The position numbers and the translations under genes were made by a program. A stretch of DNA of 64,000 bases, taken from contig CM036758.1 in the NCBI GenBank assembly GCA_020796225.1, forward strand, positions 73,438,866 to 73,502,865, given 5' to 3'. Under the pieces are notes generated by a model, which did no database searches, had not been told where the DNA came from, and was given only the letters and a program-made list of their open reading frames with translations. The stretch's first letter is position 1, and every line of letters starts with the position of its first letter. Below, in pieces: positions 9,941 to 20,925 of this stretch. This stretch comes from Arion vulgaris. Taxonomy: Eukaryota; Mollusca; Gastropoda; Stylommatophora; Arionidae.

Positions 9941-10770
9941 AGCTGTTGTAAAGAGCTTCATATTTATAATTGTCTGCTGTAGCTGTCGTAAAGAGCTTCA
10001 TATTTATAATTGTCTGCTGTAGCTGTCGTAAAGAGCTTCATATTTATAATTGTCTGCTGTAGCTGTCGTAAAGAGCTTCATATTTATCATCTTCTGCTGT
10101 AGCTGTCGTAAAGAGCTTCATATTTATCATCTTCTGCTGTAGCTGTCGTAAAGAGCTTCATATTTATCATCTTCTGCTGTAGCTGTCGTAAAGAGCTTCA
10201 TATTTATCATCTTCTGCTGTAGCTGTCGTAAAGAGCTTCATATTTATCATCTTCTGCTGTAGCTGTCGTAAAGAGCTTCATATTTATCATCTTCTGCTGT
10301 AGCTGTCGTAAAGAGCTTCATATTTATCATCTTCTGCTGTAGCTGTCGTAAAGAGCTTCATATTTATCATCTTCTGCTGTAGCTGTCGTAAAGAGCTTCA
10401 TATTTATAATTGTCTGCTGTAGCTGTCGTAAAGAGCTTCATATTTATCATCTTCTGCTGTAGCTGTCGTAAAGAGCTTCATATTTATCATCTTCTGCTGT
10501 AGCTGTCGTAAAAGCTTATATTTATAATTGTCTGCTGTAGCTGTCGTAAAGAGCTTCATATTTATAATTGTCCTGTAGCTGTGTAAAGAGCTTCATATTT
10601 ATAATTGTCTGCTGTAGCTGTTGTAAAGAGCTTCATATTTATAATTGTCTGCTGTAGCTGTCGTAAAGAGCTTCATATTTATAATTGTCTGCTGTAGCTG
10701 TTGTAAAGGCTTATATTTATAATTGTCTGTTGTAAAGAGCCTCTATGTGTCATATTCTGATGTAGCTGTT
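9941..10770. repeat. 40-bp tandem array, about 20 units
   Basis: Unit starts GTAAAGAGCTTCATATTTAT and ends CTGCTGTAGCTGTC. Two variants occur in blocks: ATAATTGTCTGC (outer units) and ATCATCTTCTGC (a central run at about 10081-10380, again at 10441-10500). Units after 10500 carry small deletions. Confidence 0.95.
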
Positions 10771-10896
10771 GATGTATATAACCTTGTATAACTGTGTCCT
10801 TCTATCGTTCTCTCCATTATAAGCATGAGAATTTGGTCATCGACTTTGCTGTACTTAATTTTTGGGAGGGGAGATTTCTGTGGCGTAGACATTAGA

Positions 10897-11306
10897 TGCT
10901 TGCGTCTCGTTCCAAATGTACTCTGTTCGCTCTCTCGTGGAATCATTGAGATATTTTTCCAGAGATCCCTGATCTCAGTGTACGTGAGATCAAGTTCCTG
11001 GTCCTATTGGAGACCGACGATATAACATAGGTCCCGGGTTTAAACTGAACCCGTCCAAGAACGCTTGGCAGTTCAAAATCAAAAGAGTAGGCTGAAACAC
11101 CGCTGCCCGGGCAATATTCTTTAGTAAGAAAAATTAAAATTTTCTACAAAATATTTTTATTATCCTCTAAATGACATCTTGGCCCCTCGCTGGTGCTACA
11201 GAGTTCTTACACTGCTACTGAGATCTTCCTGTGTGAAAGAGATCGGAGCACACATGGTTACTCACCGAAGTGCAATGATGGTGGTTCTATCAATAAATAC
11301 ATGTAC
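10897..11306 (+). mobile_element. SINE-F copy, 5'-truncated
   Basis: Matches SINE-F from CTCTCTCGTGGA through AGAGATCCCTGATCTCAGTG, GCCGGGCAATATTC-like, GATCTTCCTGTGTG and GAAGTGCAATGATG to a TCAATAAATA tail. The tRNA-like head is missing. Confidence 0.75.
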
Positions 11307-11371
11307 TCAAGTTGTGCTATAGATGCATTGACTGCCAGGAGGTCATCATCACCAATTTATTTCTCTGAATA

Positions 11372-11621
11372 TCTTCTTCTTTGCGTTCGTTCTTTACAAC
11401 CAATTTTAATCACCTTTGTGATATGTTTAATCTTTGCCAAGAACATGTATACGTTGCACATTGGTTTGGTAGGCCCCTAATCGCATAGACTTCTACACGT
11501 TTAGGACATGTGCATCCGTTTTCAGCCAAACCTCCTGAGCTGCCTCTTACGACATGCGTAGCAGGTAACAGTGATTATATTCTTTACACCTCATATTTGG
11601 GCCCAGGTAACCACTCGGGCG
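11372..11621 (-). mobile_element. SINE-B copy
   Basis: Full-length on the minus strand: head CGCCCGAGTGGTTACC, core near 11538-11560, AAATCGGATGCAC-like stretch, hairpin region (11473-11500), AACGAACGCAAAGAAG end. Contains the imperfect inverted repeat around TAATCGCATAGACTTCT. Confidence 0.85.
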
Positions 11622-11735
11622 TCTGAATATCTGAAGGTTCACCTTGATTGAGTAACGATATGATCTTGACCTGTCCGATCATCTAACATCTTGACAGGAG
11701 TCAGATTTGACCGCTTCCCCATGACCATTCAATTC

Positions 11736-11819
11736 AGATAACATGGTACAGCATAACTACAGATATGGTACTTTAAAGTGGTGCTTTTCTGTTTGTAAAA
11801 CGAGTGTGATCATCTGTAG
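11736..11819. mobile_element. Element J/I fragment
   Basis: CAGCATAACTACAGATATGG and TTTTCTGTTTGTAAAA match element J. It lies directly before a SINE-E. Confidence 0.55.
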
Positions 11820-12078
11820 TAAAAGTGAGCGTCTGTAGCTTAAGAGGTAGTGAGATCGATCACAATCCAAGCGTACCTGGTTCAAACTCCGTGGCCGGCA
11901 AGCTTGGAAGAAAATCCATCCCTAGGATTTTTACGAAAGGTAAAAATAGACCTCACCGATCAGAAAGCAATGGCAAATTACTGAACGTATAAATGGTTGT
12001 TAGAAAATCGATGAATCGATTACTGTGGTTGATTGCTAAGTCTTGTAAAGGATACGCTACGATTTTCATATCAATCAT
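11820..12078 (+). mobile_element. SINE-E copy
   Basis: Starts AGTGAGCGTCTGTAGCTTAA (A-box-like), B-box-like CTGGTTCAAACTCC near 11878, then AAAATAGACCTCACCG, GCAATGGCAAA, TTACTGTGGTTGATTGC and TACGATTTTCAT end. Confidence 0.8.
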
Positions 12079-12217
12079 AGTTTCATTTCAAGATCATAGT
12101 GACATGTCTGTACACATTTGAGTCTTACTGGATAAAATGCATACACTTTCCCGAAATACGAATGCCTGGTCCTGCCATCTTGGCATGAGTCAGCTCTCAC
12201 GGTCTACTTATGATTAA

Positions 12218-12480
12218 TCCGACCAGACACCATGTTAAGTATAACTCCAGATGTGGAACTTTAACATGGAGTTTTCTGTTTGTTAAAAGCTTAGTTACCC
12301 GTCTATACAAATTTGTGTTCTGTTGGATAATATGAAAACAATTTGAACAACATTTGGATGCGCCTGTCCTACATTCCGTAGGTGTCTAAAGCAAGCACAA
12401 TAAACTGCAAACATCTCAGATCGCAAAGAGGGGTCAATTAATTTAAAAAGAACGAACGCAAACATAAACAATAATAATCT
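12218..12480 (+). mobile_element. Element J/I
   Basis: J end (GTATAACTCCAGATGTGG) continues into the I part (CCCGTCTATACAAATTTGTG, CCTGTCCTAC) and ends AGAACGAACGCAAAC, like SINE-B. In the block at 39.1 kb the two parts are split by SINE-A, which supports reading them as one element. Confidence 0.55.
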
Positions 12481-12496
12481 ATCATCTATATTATCG

Positions 12497-13030
12497 TCGG
12501 TGTGTTGCCAAGACTCGCAAGGGGAGCAAAGAATAGTAACACTGCGATCTACAAGGCATGTCGTAAGAGGCAACTGAGGTAGGGGACTAGGGAAGCTACC
12601 TAATAAAAAAAGGGTAACTGAAATTGAATGTGCTGGCCTACTTGTAGGCGGGAGAGCCGCGGTAGCGTAGCTGTTAGTGAACTCGCTTCTCAAGGCTGGT
12701 AGTCTGGGTTCAACTCCCGCAGTGTGCGTGGAATTTTTCCCGACCCGACGGCTCTCAGGTCGACCCAGCCTCAACTGGGTACCAGACATGCTCTGGGAAA
12801 GTAAAGGCGGCCGGCGTGATGCTGACCACATCACCCATCGTGTGCCGATGGTCACTGAAAAATACAGGCCTAACACTGTATTGCCTATATACCACGAGGT
12901 ATGAAAGGGTTCCTTTACTTTTTACTAACTTGTAGGCGGTACGTACAATCGCTCTTAGGCTCTGTTCACATAAAATCACAAATAGTTGTTAACAAATGGT
13001 TGATATGGAGCGTTCGAAGAAGAAGAAAAA
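12497..13030 (+). mobile_element. SINE-A copy, split by SINE-C
   Basis: 5' part 12497-12650, with core GGCATGTCGTAAGAGGCAAC at 12554; 3' part 12928-13030, ending GGAGCGTTCGAAGAAGAAG. The target duplication ACTTGTAGGCG occurs at 12640-12650 and 12928-12938. Confidence 0.85.
12651..12927 (+). mobile_element. SINE-C nested in SINE-A
   Basis: Complete 277-bp copy: A-box-like GTAGCGTAGCTGTTAGTG near 12662, B box GGGTTCAACTCCC near 12708, GGTACCAGACATGC-type body, and a 3' end CCTTTACTTTTTACTA. The flanking 11-bp duplication lies in SINE-A, so SINE-C is the younger element. Confidence 0.9.
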
Positions 13031-13227
13031 GTCTGTATTATAACATTCCTCAAATGTCTGTATTATAACATTCCTCAAATGTCTGTTTTAATTAATTCAA
13101 TTTCTTAACCATGCAAGAACAGTTTCCCATGACATAAGTTTTGTTTTTAAATACAGAGTTTTAGGCGTGAATATATGAATAATCGAATATAAAATAGCAA
13201 ACATTATAAAAATCAAAAGATAAAGCA

Positions 13228-13655
13228 CAAAATATGGAACACAAAATGTTGAACACAAAATATGGAACACAAAATGTTGACACAAATATGGAACACAAAA
13301 TGTTGAACACAAAATATGGAACACAAAATGTTGAACACAAAATATGGAACACAAAATGTTGAACACAAAATATGGAACACAAAATGTTGAACACAAAATA
13401 TGGAACACTAAATGTTGAACACAAAATATGGAACACAAAATGTTGAACACAAAATATGGAACACTAAATGTTGAACACAAAATATGGAACACTAAATGTT
13501 GAACACAAAATATGGAACACAAATATTGAACAAAATATGAACACAAAAATGGAACACAAATGTCGAACACTAAATGTCGACACAAAATGCCGAACACTAA
13601 ATATCGAACACAAAATGTCGAACACTAAATATCGAACACAAAATGTCGAACACAA
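13228..13655. repeat. 14/28-bp minisatellite
   Basis: Alternating 14-mers GAACACAAAATATG and GAACACAAAATGTT form a 28-bp unit; the right-hand units change to GAACACTAAATGTC. The long open frames across it on both strands (up to 166 residues) follow from the period and lack of stops, not from a gene. Confidence 0.95.
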
Positions 13656-13659
13656 TGTC

Positions 13660-13922
13660 CACCCGTGTGGTACCGGAACCATAGTACCATATCCATAAAT
13701 AATAGTACCAGTGCGACCTACAAGGTATGTCGTAAGAGGCGACTAAGGTAGGGGTCTAGAGACCCTACCCTAGTAAATAAAATCAATAGCAGAAATCGGA
13801 TATGCTGGCCAACTTGCAAGCGCATAACTGTCACAACGTACAATCGCTCTTAGGCTCAGATCACATACAAATCACACAGAGGGGTTAACAAGTGATCGAT
13901 ATGGAGCGTTCAGAAGAAGAAC
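13660..13922 (+). mobile_element. SINE-A copy
   Basis: Head CACCCGTGTGGTACCGG, core TATGTCGTAAGAGGCGACT, tail TGGAGCGTTCAGAAGAAG. The head is slightly rearranged (part of the GGGGAGCAAAG segment is missing). Confidence 0.8.
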
Positions 13923-14256
13923 AAAGGAAGAACGTAGAATATCAAACAGAAAATAACAAGGAGGAAATATCATACATAAAATATTCAGACATAAATGAAA
14001 GGTTGCTTTAGAAATTACATAAAACAGACTCAGCCCAAGCTTGTCATTACACTTTTGTGTAATAATATTTCTCTCCTGCGGCAGATAACAAGTGTCGATA
14101 AACGATAAGAGCTAATGATCCGCTCCGGGAGATGATTGTATATATTAGTTCACAAGATATAATAACAAATAATCCTGATTGTGCCAACATGTATCACCCA
14201 ACCCCGTTTACTGAACTCACACCACTGTTATCTGGGCGACTATCCTTCCTTCCATT
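13923..14256. other. No gene; AT-rich spacer
   Basis: No recognisable feature other than the 8-bp target site of the following MITE at its right edge. Confidence 0.5.
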
Positions 14257-14412
14257 CAGTGGCGGCTCGTCATTAAGGGCCAGTGGGGCCGGGTCTCACC
14301 AAAAATAAGGTGTAACGAGTAATTATTATATTATACATTAAAATATAACCTAACCGAAACCATGATATTTCTGTCTGGGCCCACAAACTAAAATGATCAC
14401 GAGCCGCTTCTG
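14257..14412. mobile_element. MITE-X (hAT) copy 1
   Basis: 156 bp, ends CAGTGGCGGCTCGT and ACGAGCCGCTTCTG. A perfect 8-bp duplication, CTTCCATT, lies at 14249-14256 and 14413-14420. The 8-bp duplication and CAG...CTG-type ends are diagnostic of hAT elements. No coding capacity. Confidence 0.9.
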
Positions 14413-14689
14413 CTTCCATTTGTTCTTTGGTGGGAGGATGTGAGAGTCTGGGTTGAAGAGGGATTTTTTCTTGGAGATATATGGGGTTGAGAATGGGTGG
14501 TTGGGGGAATGTGGCATCGAATACTAGATAGTAGCCATCTTCCGCTTGAAGATATCACCGAGCCGCCAGGTGATAACATCAATGATTAAAAACTAAGAGC
14601 AGACACATTTAAACATATCGACCAGGTTGAAAGGCTGGGAATATTTATTAATGAATTCGTTATAACAGTCGCTGTCTAACATGTGTATA

Positions 14690-14842
14690 TTAACTCGTTC
14701 ACCATTCTGATCCGATATATTGGCTATCTGTATTTATTTGAGATGACGCAAAGCCAGTATGCTTGCTAATTCAATATAACTGGAAAAGAAATTCGTCCGG
14801 AGGTAAAAAAAACACACCAAAATGACGGAATGAAAGTATTAA
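14690..14842. mobile_element. MITE-P copy
   Basis: TTAACTCGTTCACC at the left, ACGGAATGAAAGTATTAA at the right, with internal GCCAGTATGCTTGCTA matching the other MITE-P copies. Confidence 0.7.
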
Positions 14843-14965
14843 TGTTACCAACGATTTGTGATTTACTATTAAAATATTGTTACCTGCTAAGACAAGATTG
14901 TTACGTAGATAATGTGATTTATTGCTTGGATTTGTTACATGAAGAGTGTGATTTGTTACATGGAT

Positions 14966-15210
14966 GCCTGCAAGGGAAGCAAAGAATAGTACCACTGCAA
15001 CGTACAAGGTATGTCTTAAGAGGCGCCTGATGTAGGACCTAGGGAAACTACCTAGTTTGTAAAAAAGCACCGTAGAAATCGGATGTGCTACCCTACTTGT
15101 AAGCGCATAACTAACACAACGTAAAATCGCGCTTAGGCTCAGATCACATACAAATCACACAGAGTGGTTAACAAGTGGTCGATATGAAGCGTTCAAAGAA
15201 AAATAAGAAG
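14966..15210 (+). mobile_element. SINE-A copy
   Basis: Begins inside the head (GCAAGGGAAGCAAAG), core TATGTCTTAAGAGGCGCCT, end TATGAAGCGTTCAAAGAAA. Divergent at several core positions. Confidence 0.8.
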
Positions 15211-15346
15211 TTACATAGATAATGAAGTGTGCTATAAATTGAATGTGCATTGTTACATCTGGAATTCTTGTTGTTACGCAGGGAGTTTAATTTGTTTTGT
15301 ATAGTTTTTTGTTTTGTTACTTAAAAAGTTTAATTTGTTACATAAA

Positions 15347-15584
15347 AAGGTTTTAAAACCGAAGATTGACTTATTCACCGGGTTTTACCCATATGGCTCG
15401 GTCCCAATCAGCAGAAATGACACGCCGCCTGCAGAGAGTATTGCACAAAGCACGAACTCCGTAGCTCAAGCAATAATCCTAGGGGTCTCTGGAAAAATTG
15501 ACTCGTGAACAGAACGCGCGATCCGACTCGAACCCACGACTTCGACTCAGTGGGATTAACCACTTAGTTACAGAGAGCCCCTTG
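15347..15584 (-). mobile_element. SINE-D copy
   Basis: Minus strand, tRNA-type head near 15555-15584 (A-box-like TAACTAAGTGGTTAATC), B box GGTTCGAGTCGG near 15525, body with CGGAGTTCGTGCTTTG. A 12-bp target duplication, TTGTTACATAAA, lies at 15335-15346 and 15585-15596. Confidence 0.85.
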
Positions 15585-15639
15585 TTGTTACATAAAGTTT
15601 CATGTGTTAGCGTGTATCTCTTCTCCTCTTCCACCATTG

Positions 15640-16082
15640 ATTTCTTTATTGATTAATTGATAGGACCATTGCACTTGGATGAGTAACCATGTGTGCTCCG
15701 ATCTATTTCTTACACAGGAAGATCTCAGCTGCAGTGCACGATCTCTGTAGTGCCGACGAGAGTCCCCGATGTAAGTTTGAAGATGGTGAAGATATTTTTG
15801 TAGGAATTTTATTTTTAAATCTTTTCAAATGAATTTTGCCAGGGCAGCGGCTTTCCAGCCTGCTCTTCTGGATTTTGAACTACCAAAGGTTCTTTTACAT
15901 GCTCAAATGGAACTCGGGATCTACATTTTATCGTCCGTCTCCGATAGGACTAGGAACTCGATTTTACTTACACTGAGATCAGGGTTCTCTGGAAAAATAT
16001 CCAGATGGCTCGACGAGGGAGCGAACCTGGTACCTTTGGCACGAGAGAAGACCACCTAACATCTATACCACAACAGAGACCC
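15640..16082 (-). mobile_element. SINE-F copy, full length
   Basis: Minus strand. Head GGGTCTCTGTTGTGGTATAG and B-box-like GGTTCGCTCCC at the right; body as in the other copies; ATCA-type tail at 15645-15665. About 440 bp, the usual length of this family here. Confidence 0.8.
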
Positions 16083-16084
16083 AC

Positions 16085-16545
16085 AGCGACTTCTTGATAT
16101 AAGTGTTGAGGGGTGGGGGGGGGAAATGTAGTAATCTTGTGTGTGTGTGTGTTCTAAGGCACTTTGTAAGCTTTTATTTATGTTTTAAGTTTATTATTAT
16201 GCCGTCGCTCCATCTTTTGCGTGGTCTTCACTTGCTCTGTACTCGTTATACTCTTTGAGTGTGGCTCTCTGTGGTAGGCGATACCAGGGCATTCTTGTCA
16301 GGTGTCCAAACCATTTAATCTGTTGTTCTTTTATGAATTGCATGACTGGTTTCACATCCAGTCTCCTTCTGATTTCTTCATTTCTAATTTTGTCTCTTAT
16401 TGTCACACCTGCAGCTCTTCTAAGACACCTCATCTCTGTCGTTATGATTTTCCGCTCATTAGCTGCTGTTATTGGCCATGTTTGACACTGGTAACATAGT
16501 GTTGACCAGAAAATCATTCTTATGAGATTTGTTTTAGTTTTTAGC
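16085..16545 (-). pseudogene. LINE-b C-terminus
   Basis: An open frame of 106 residues (16517-16197) reads CYQCQTWPIT, EMRCLRRAAGVTIRDKIRNE and KEQQIKWFGHLTRM, then leads into a 3' region with a GT microsatellite. It is a truncated RT C-terminus. The same 3' end occurs at 30085-30290 and 61205-61545. Confidence 0.8.
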
Positions 16546-17228
16546 GGTCATCTCTTTATGTGGTAACAGTGGTGTTAACTGTCATAGTACCTGGTTAGCG
16601 TCATCTCTTTATGTGACAACTGTGGTGTTAACTGTCCTAGTACCTGGTTAGCGTTATCTCTTTATGTGGCAACAGTGGTGTTAACTGTCCTAGTACCTGG
16701 TTAGCGTTATCTCTTTATGTGGCAACAGTGGTGTTAACTGTCCTAGTACCTGGTTAGCGTTATCTCTTTATGTGGCAACAGTGGTGTTAACTGTCCTAGT
16801 ACCTGGTTAGCGTCATCTCTTTATGTGACAACAGTGGTGTTAACTGTCCTAGTACCTGGTTAGCGTTATCTCTTTATGTGGCAACAGTGGTGTTAACTGT
16901 CCTAGTACCTGGTTAGCGTTATCTCTTTATGTGGCAACAGTGGTGTTAACTGTCCTAGTACCTGGTTAGCGTTATCTCTTTATGTGGCAACAGTGGTGTT
17001 AACTGTCCTAGTACCTGGTTAGCGGTATCTCTTTATGTGGTAACAGTGGTGTTAACTGTCCTATACCTGGTTACGGTATCTCTTTATGTGGTAACAGTGG
17101 TGTTAACTTCCTAGTACCTGGTTACGTTATCTCTTTATTGGTAACATGGTGTTAATGTCCTAGTACCTGAGTTAGCGGTATCTCTTTATGTGTAACAGTG
17201 TGTTAACTGTCCTAGTACCTGGTTAGCT
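16540..17228. repeat. 53-bp tandem array, about 13 units
   Basis: Unit TTAGCGTTATCTCTTTATGT, then GGCAACAGTGGTGTTAACTG and TCCTAGTACCTGG. Variants GTCATC and GGTATC alternate with GTTATC. Units after 17050 lose single bases. It abuts the LINE-b fragment. Confidence 0.95.
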
Positions 17229-17362
17229 TTTGTGCATCAATTGCTGATTTCTCTATCGATATTTCGTATGTATTCTCTAAACCCAACAAACAGAGAATTC
17301 TTGCTCGGTATAAATATCGCTTACTGAACTGCTTTTGTTTCTTTATTAAAGTTAATTGCATA

Positions 17363-17560
17363 TCCTTTTACAGGACTTTGCAAATCAACCCCAGCCTTTT
17401 AACACTGTTTGTGATTTTTCAAGGCATTATTACGTTCAGTAGTTTGCCATTGCTTTTGAACGGGTGGCGCCATCTCCCTTTGTAAAAATCCACGCGACAA
17501 CAATTTGCAACCAAATTGTCCGCAACGTGATTTGAACTCAGGCCACAGACGTCACTTGTT
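17363..17560 (-). mobile_element. SINE-E copy, diverged
   Basis: Minus strand, from GCATATCCTTTTACAGGAC through ACGTTCAGTAGTTTGCC and AAAAATCCACGCGACA. The central CGACTCGTTTACTG part is strongly mutated. Confidence 0.65.
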
Positions 17561-17729
17561 TTTATTACAATGACTAAATATTTATTGTAACAGATGAAAC
17601 AGTTAAAGCCTGATTAGTAAAGAAATTGAATGACTCTTATTGTGTTACAGCAACTTTGAAAAATATTGATTATAAAGTTGGAATTTTGCAGCTGTTACAA
17701 CATGTCTAATTTTAAAAGTTTGAGGTAGC

Positions 17730-18045
17730 TACTGAGGTAGAAAGAACACGGATGTCCTGAAAGAACTAAATGTTAAAGAGAATTGGCTGATAAACAATAT
17801 ACTACACAGAAAAATTACATACTTTGGTCACATCAAGCGTCACGATGGCCTGGAAAGAACAATACTAGAGGGCAGGGTCCCAGGACGCAGAGGCAGACCA
17901 AGAAGAAGATAGCTACAAGATATTAAAGAAACCATGAATATGACCATCGACGAAGTGGGTGAACTGGCTAGAGACAGAGTGATTTTCAGATGTGCTGCAA
18001 AGAGAGTAACGTCCTATAAAGGATACGCATCTTGATGATGATGAT
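17730..18045 (+). pseudogene. LINE-e C-terminus
   Basis: Reads KENWLINNILHRKITYFGH, then LERTILEGRVPGRRGRPRRR, one stop, then DEVGELARDRVIFR, ending in GATGATGATG. Typical C-terminal tail of a non-LTR retrotransposon protein; the 5' part is missing. Confidence 0.75.
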
Positions 18046-18074
18046 GTAGCTACACATAATGCCTAAAGAAAGAT

Positions 18075-18305
18075 CTAATAACAAAGAATTGACTTCATTA
18101 TTCTATATGGCTCAGTCCCTCTCTGCAGAAATGGCACGCACCTGCCGAGAGTATTGCACAAAGCACGATCTGCGTAGCTCCGGCAACAATCCTAGGGGTC
18201 GCTGGAAAAAATATCTTCGTGAATAGAACGGCGCGATTCGGATTCAAATCCCTCACCTTCTAAACGCAAGGCAAAAGCTTAACCACTTAACCACAGAGAC
18301 CCCTA
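18075..18305 (-). mobile_element. SINE-D copy
   Basis: Minus strand: GAATTGACTTCATT at the 3' side, CCGGCAACAATCCTAGGGG in the middle, and a tRNA-like head (TTAAGTGGTTAAG, GATTTGAATCC) at 18245-18305. Confidence 0.85.
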
Positions 18306-18399
18306 AAGAAGACATGAAGACGAAGAACATGCACATACTGAGATTGGTTTGATAATATCAGAAACAACGAATACACTTATAGAAGGGAAATCAATAAAG

Positions 18400-18805
18400 C
18401 TAGATCGATAACATCAAGATTTCAGTCAAAGAAGAGACTCCACCATTAATCAATTCAATGTATGAACTATCAACACAGAGGAAGCTATAAAACTAGAATT
18501 TTATGATAAACTCAAAGAAATACTTGATGTAGCCACCAGACGAGACACTAAGACAGTTAGTTATGTGAAATGAAAATATAGAGGTCGGGGCGGACATCAG
18601 CTGTGAATTGAATGTGGAGAAAAAAGGGAATCGAAAACATAAAGAAAAGTTTGATTTTGTATTTTTAAGGACCTGGTAATTGGAAAAGCCATCTTCCTGC
18701 ATAGAAATATTCATAAGACCAAATGGTGTTCACCGGATGGAGAAAACAACAAATTAATAATCTCATAATAGAGAAGAAACTAACAATCTCTGCAAGATGT
18801 CATAA
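18400..18805 (+). pseudogene. LINE endonuclease fragment
   Basis: Broken coding remnant: FYDKLKEILDVATRRDTK (about 18500-18555), then DLVIGKAIFLHRNIHKTKW, CSPDGENN and, after a gap, a weak DV-TKKGAD-like stretch (18798-18820). The IHK-TW-SPDG pattern belongs to the apurinic-type endonuclease of RTE-like LINEs. Frames shift at least twice; catalytic residues cannot be confirmed. Confidence 0.65.
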
Positions 18806-18844
18806 CAAAGAAGGGAGCAGATGGTAGATAAGATCACGATCTCT

Positions 18845-19090
18845 ACTCTCTCTCTCTCTGACTTTTAAACCCGGATTGGGACATAGACCCTCAACCAACT
18901 CATGCCAAGTCTTCCTATCTCTAACTATCTCCTACAGCTCCCTCCAGCTCCTCTTTATATTGTTAATCTCTGCCTCCAAATCCCGTCTCCATGTATTTCT
19001 AGGCCTCCTCTTCTTTCGTTGTCCCTGTGTATTCCAGGAAAGGGCTCTTCTTGTTATAGTCCCCTCTGGTTACGACCTCTATTATAGACA
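18845..19090 (-). pseudogene. LINE-h C-terminus
   Basis: On the minus strand reads ALSWNTQGQRKKRRPRNTWR, RDLEAEINNIKRSWRE, one stop, then RDRKTWHELVEGLCPN. This is the standard end of RTE-like LINE proteins. Other traces: 6118-6260 and 45280-45425. Confidence 0.8.
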
Positions 19091-19149
19091 ACAAACATAA
19101 TATTACTATTATATGAAAAGTATTGAAACTTTATGGAATATCTTAGATA

Positions 19150-19280
19150 TTTACAGCAAACATCATCTTCTTTCTCTATCTTCCATAATAAGTTTCCTTC
19201 CTGTATTTTACCCAGTTGTCACCAAATGTTCCAGACGTTCCATTTCGTATTATATTCCCGAAGAACATGGTCTTCTTCTT
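19150..19280 (-). mobile_element. LINE-c fragment
   Basis: Minus-strand peptide EMERLEHLVTTG, preceded by SSGI where the parent has FGHI; matches the LINE-c part at 5150-5200. Confidence 0.6.
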
Positions 19281-19599
19281 CTTCTGCGTTCTCACTACTC
19301 ACTAGATTGGGATTTCGGACTCTCTAATAAAGGCAGCCGTCTAATTCGGGGCAGTTCTGTAGGATATAATTCCTAAAATTTCTGCTCCTTATTTGTGGCG
19401 ACCTCTTCCGCAGTAAGTTTTGGCCACCCTTGTGATGGTAGGTCTGATATTCTTACTGCGTGGCTAAATCTCTGAGGCAGATTGACGACCGTAGAACCCA
19501 TTATCCCATACCTCATTGTGAGGGGTCGAAGGACCATGTTATGCTCCTTACGGTGGTGCATCCGTTTTTTGCAAGCATTTGTTTCGGGTTAGCATTCCC

Positions 19600-19722
19600 T
19601 AGCGGACACGTGCATCCGATTTCAGCCAAACCTCCTTAGTCGCCTCGTACGACATGCGTGGCAGGTAACAGTGGTTCTATTCTTTACACCCCGAATTTGG
19701 CCCGGTAATCACTCGGGCGGAA
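19600..19722 (-). mobile_element. SINE-B head half
   Basis: Minus strand, CGCCCGAGTGATTACC to GAAATCGGATGCACGTGTCC. The 3' half is absent. Confidence 0.75.
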
Positions 19723-19734
19723 CATAGTCTGATT

Positions 19735-19835
19735 CTTACTCCCTTGATCAGGAAAAGAGAGAGATAGAAATTCCGAAGGACTTTTAGAATGACAAAGTTT
19801 TGCTCAGGACAAGCTATTTGACGATAATGATGAGG
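19735..19835 (+). mobile_element. LINE-e 3' tip
   Basis: TTTTGCTCAGGACAAGCTAT followed by TTGACGATAATGATG matches the 3' end of the LINE-e copy at 20640-20704. Confidence 0.6.
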
Positions 19836-19859
19836 TTAAAGCCAGAACATTAAGTTTAA

Positions 19860-19972
19860 ATTAATCACCTTCGAAAATATTCGTGTCAAAGTAAGTCTTC
19901 ACGCAAAGATCAGTCAGAGGTGCCGTACCAAACGTCTCAATTCGTAGCTGACGAACGCAAGAAGACAAATTC
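19860..19972 (+). mobile_element. Family M repeat
   Basis: TCACGCAAAGATCAGTCAGA and a GCTGACGAACGCAAGAAG end match the other M copies. Confidence 0.55.
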
Positions 19973-19984
19973 TTCATTAAACTG

Positions 19985-20172
19985 TAATTTATCAATTCTG
20001 ATTGATTTATTAATTTCTGATTGATTTATTAATTTCTGATTGATTTATTAATTTCGTTGATTTATTATTTCGATTGATTTATTAATTTCTGATTGATTTA
20101 TTAATTTCTGATTGATTTATTAATTTCTGATTGATTTATTAATTTCTGATTGATTTATTAATTTCTGATTGA
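19985..20172. repeat. 19-bp tandem array, about 9 units
   Basis: Unit TTCTGATTGATTTATTAAT, AT-rich, directly upstream of a LINE-e fragment. Confidence 0.9.
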
Positions 20173-20179
20173 AATTAAA

Positions 20180-20705
20180 AGAAGAACAAACATGGCTTTA
20201 CAAAAAATTAAAGAACTCAAAACAGTATGAAACGGAACTGATAAGAAAACAAAGATCAGAATACTAAGAGCATGCATATTCCCAGTGGCAACGTATTGGT
20301 GTGAAGCATGGACATTTAATAAAGCAGTGGAAAAACATATAAGTGCTTTTGAATATAAGTGTTACAGAAGAGTCCTTTGTATATCTTGGACAGAGAAGAG
20401 AACAAATAGATTATCCAGAAAGAACTCAAAATCAAAGAAAATTGGCTGATGCTACAAATAAAAAAGAGAAAATTGAGATATTTTGAACATATAAAAAGAC
20501 ATGAAGGGCTGAGAAGACCATATGGAAGGAGGCATACCGGCAAAGAGAAGAAGAGGAAGACCACGGAGAAGATGGATTCAGGATGTAACTGATGGTTTGA
20601 ACATGACAGCTGCAGAGGCAGGACATCTGGTCTATGATAGAAAAAAATTCCGGAGGACTTTTGGGGTGGCAAAGTTCTGCTCAGGACAAGCTATTTGATG
20701 ATGAT
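20180..20705 (+). pseudogene. LINE-e C-terminal half
   Basis: Broken frame reading KIRILRACIFPVATYWCEAW, EKHISAFEYKCYRRVL, KRGRPRRRWIQDVTD-like and AEAGHLVYDRKKFRR, ending GATGATGATTG. It is the closest relative of 48790-49525. It has the usual late-RT LYGCE-W and fingers-like CYRRVL motifs but no catalytic core. Confidence 0.8.
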
Positions 20706-20925
20706 TGTACACAATTTTTCTATCAACAATTATTTGTTATTTCAGGCACATTTTTTATATTCATCAAGTGAAATAACTAAGCACATTTGACCTGGTAGTA
20801 CAACTTTAAACACACAATGGGATCGCATCAATTTCCGAATGTAATTCCTGGAGGAGAACGATGTGGAGTAGACAGCACCTTGTGGTAAGTCACATGACTG
20901 TTTTCATTTGTTTTCGTATGTTTAT

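Noticed and set aside
9941..10770. CRISPR-like array
   Set aside because: Units are contiguous with no unique spacers; a plain tandem repeat in a eukaryotic context.
13097..13597. 166-residue FCVPYFVFNILCSI repeat protein
   Set aside because: Product of the 14/28-bp minisatellite on the minus strand.
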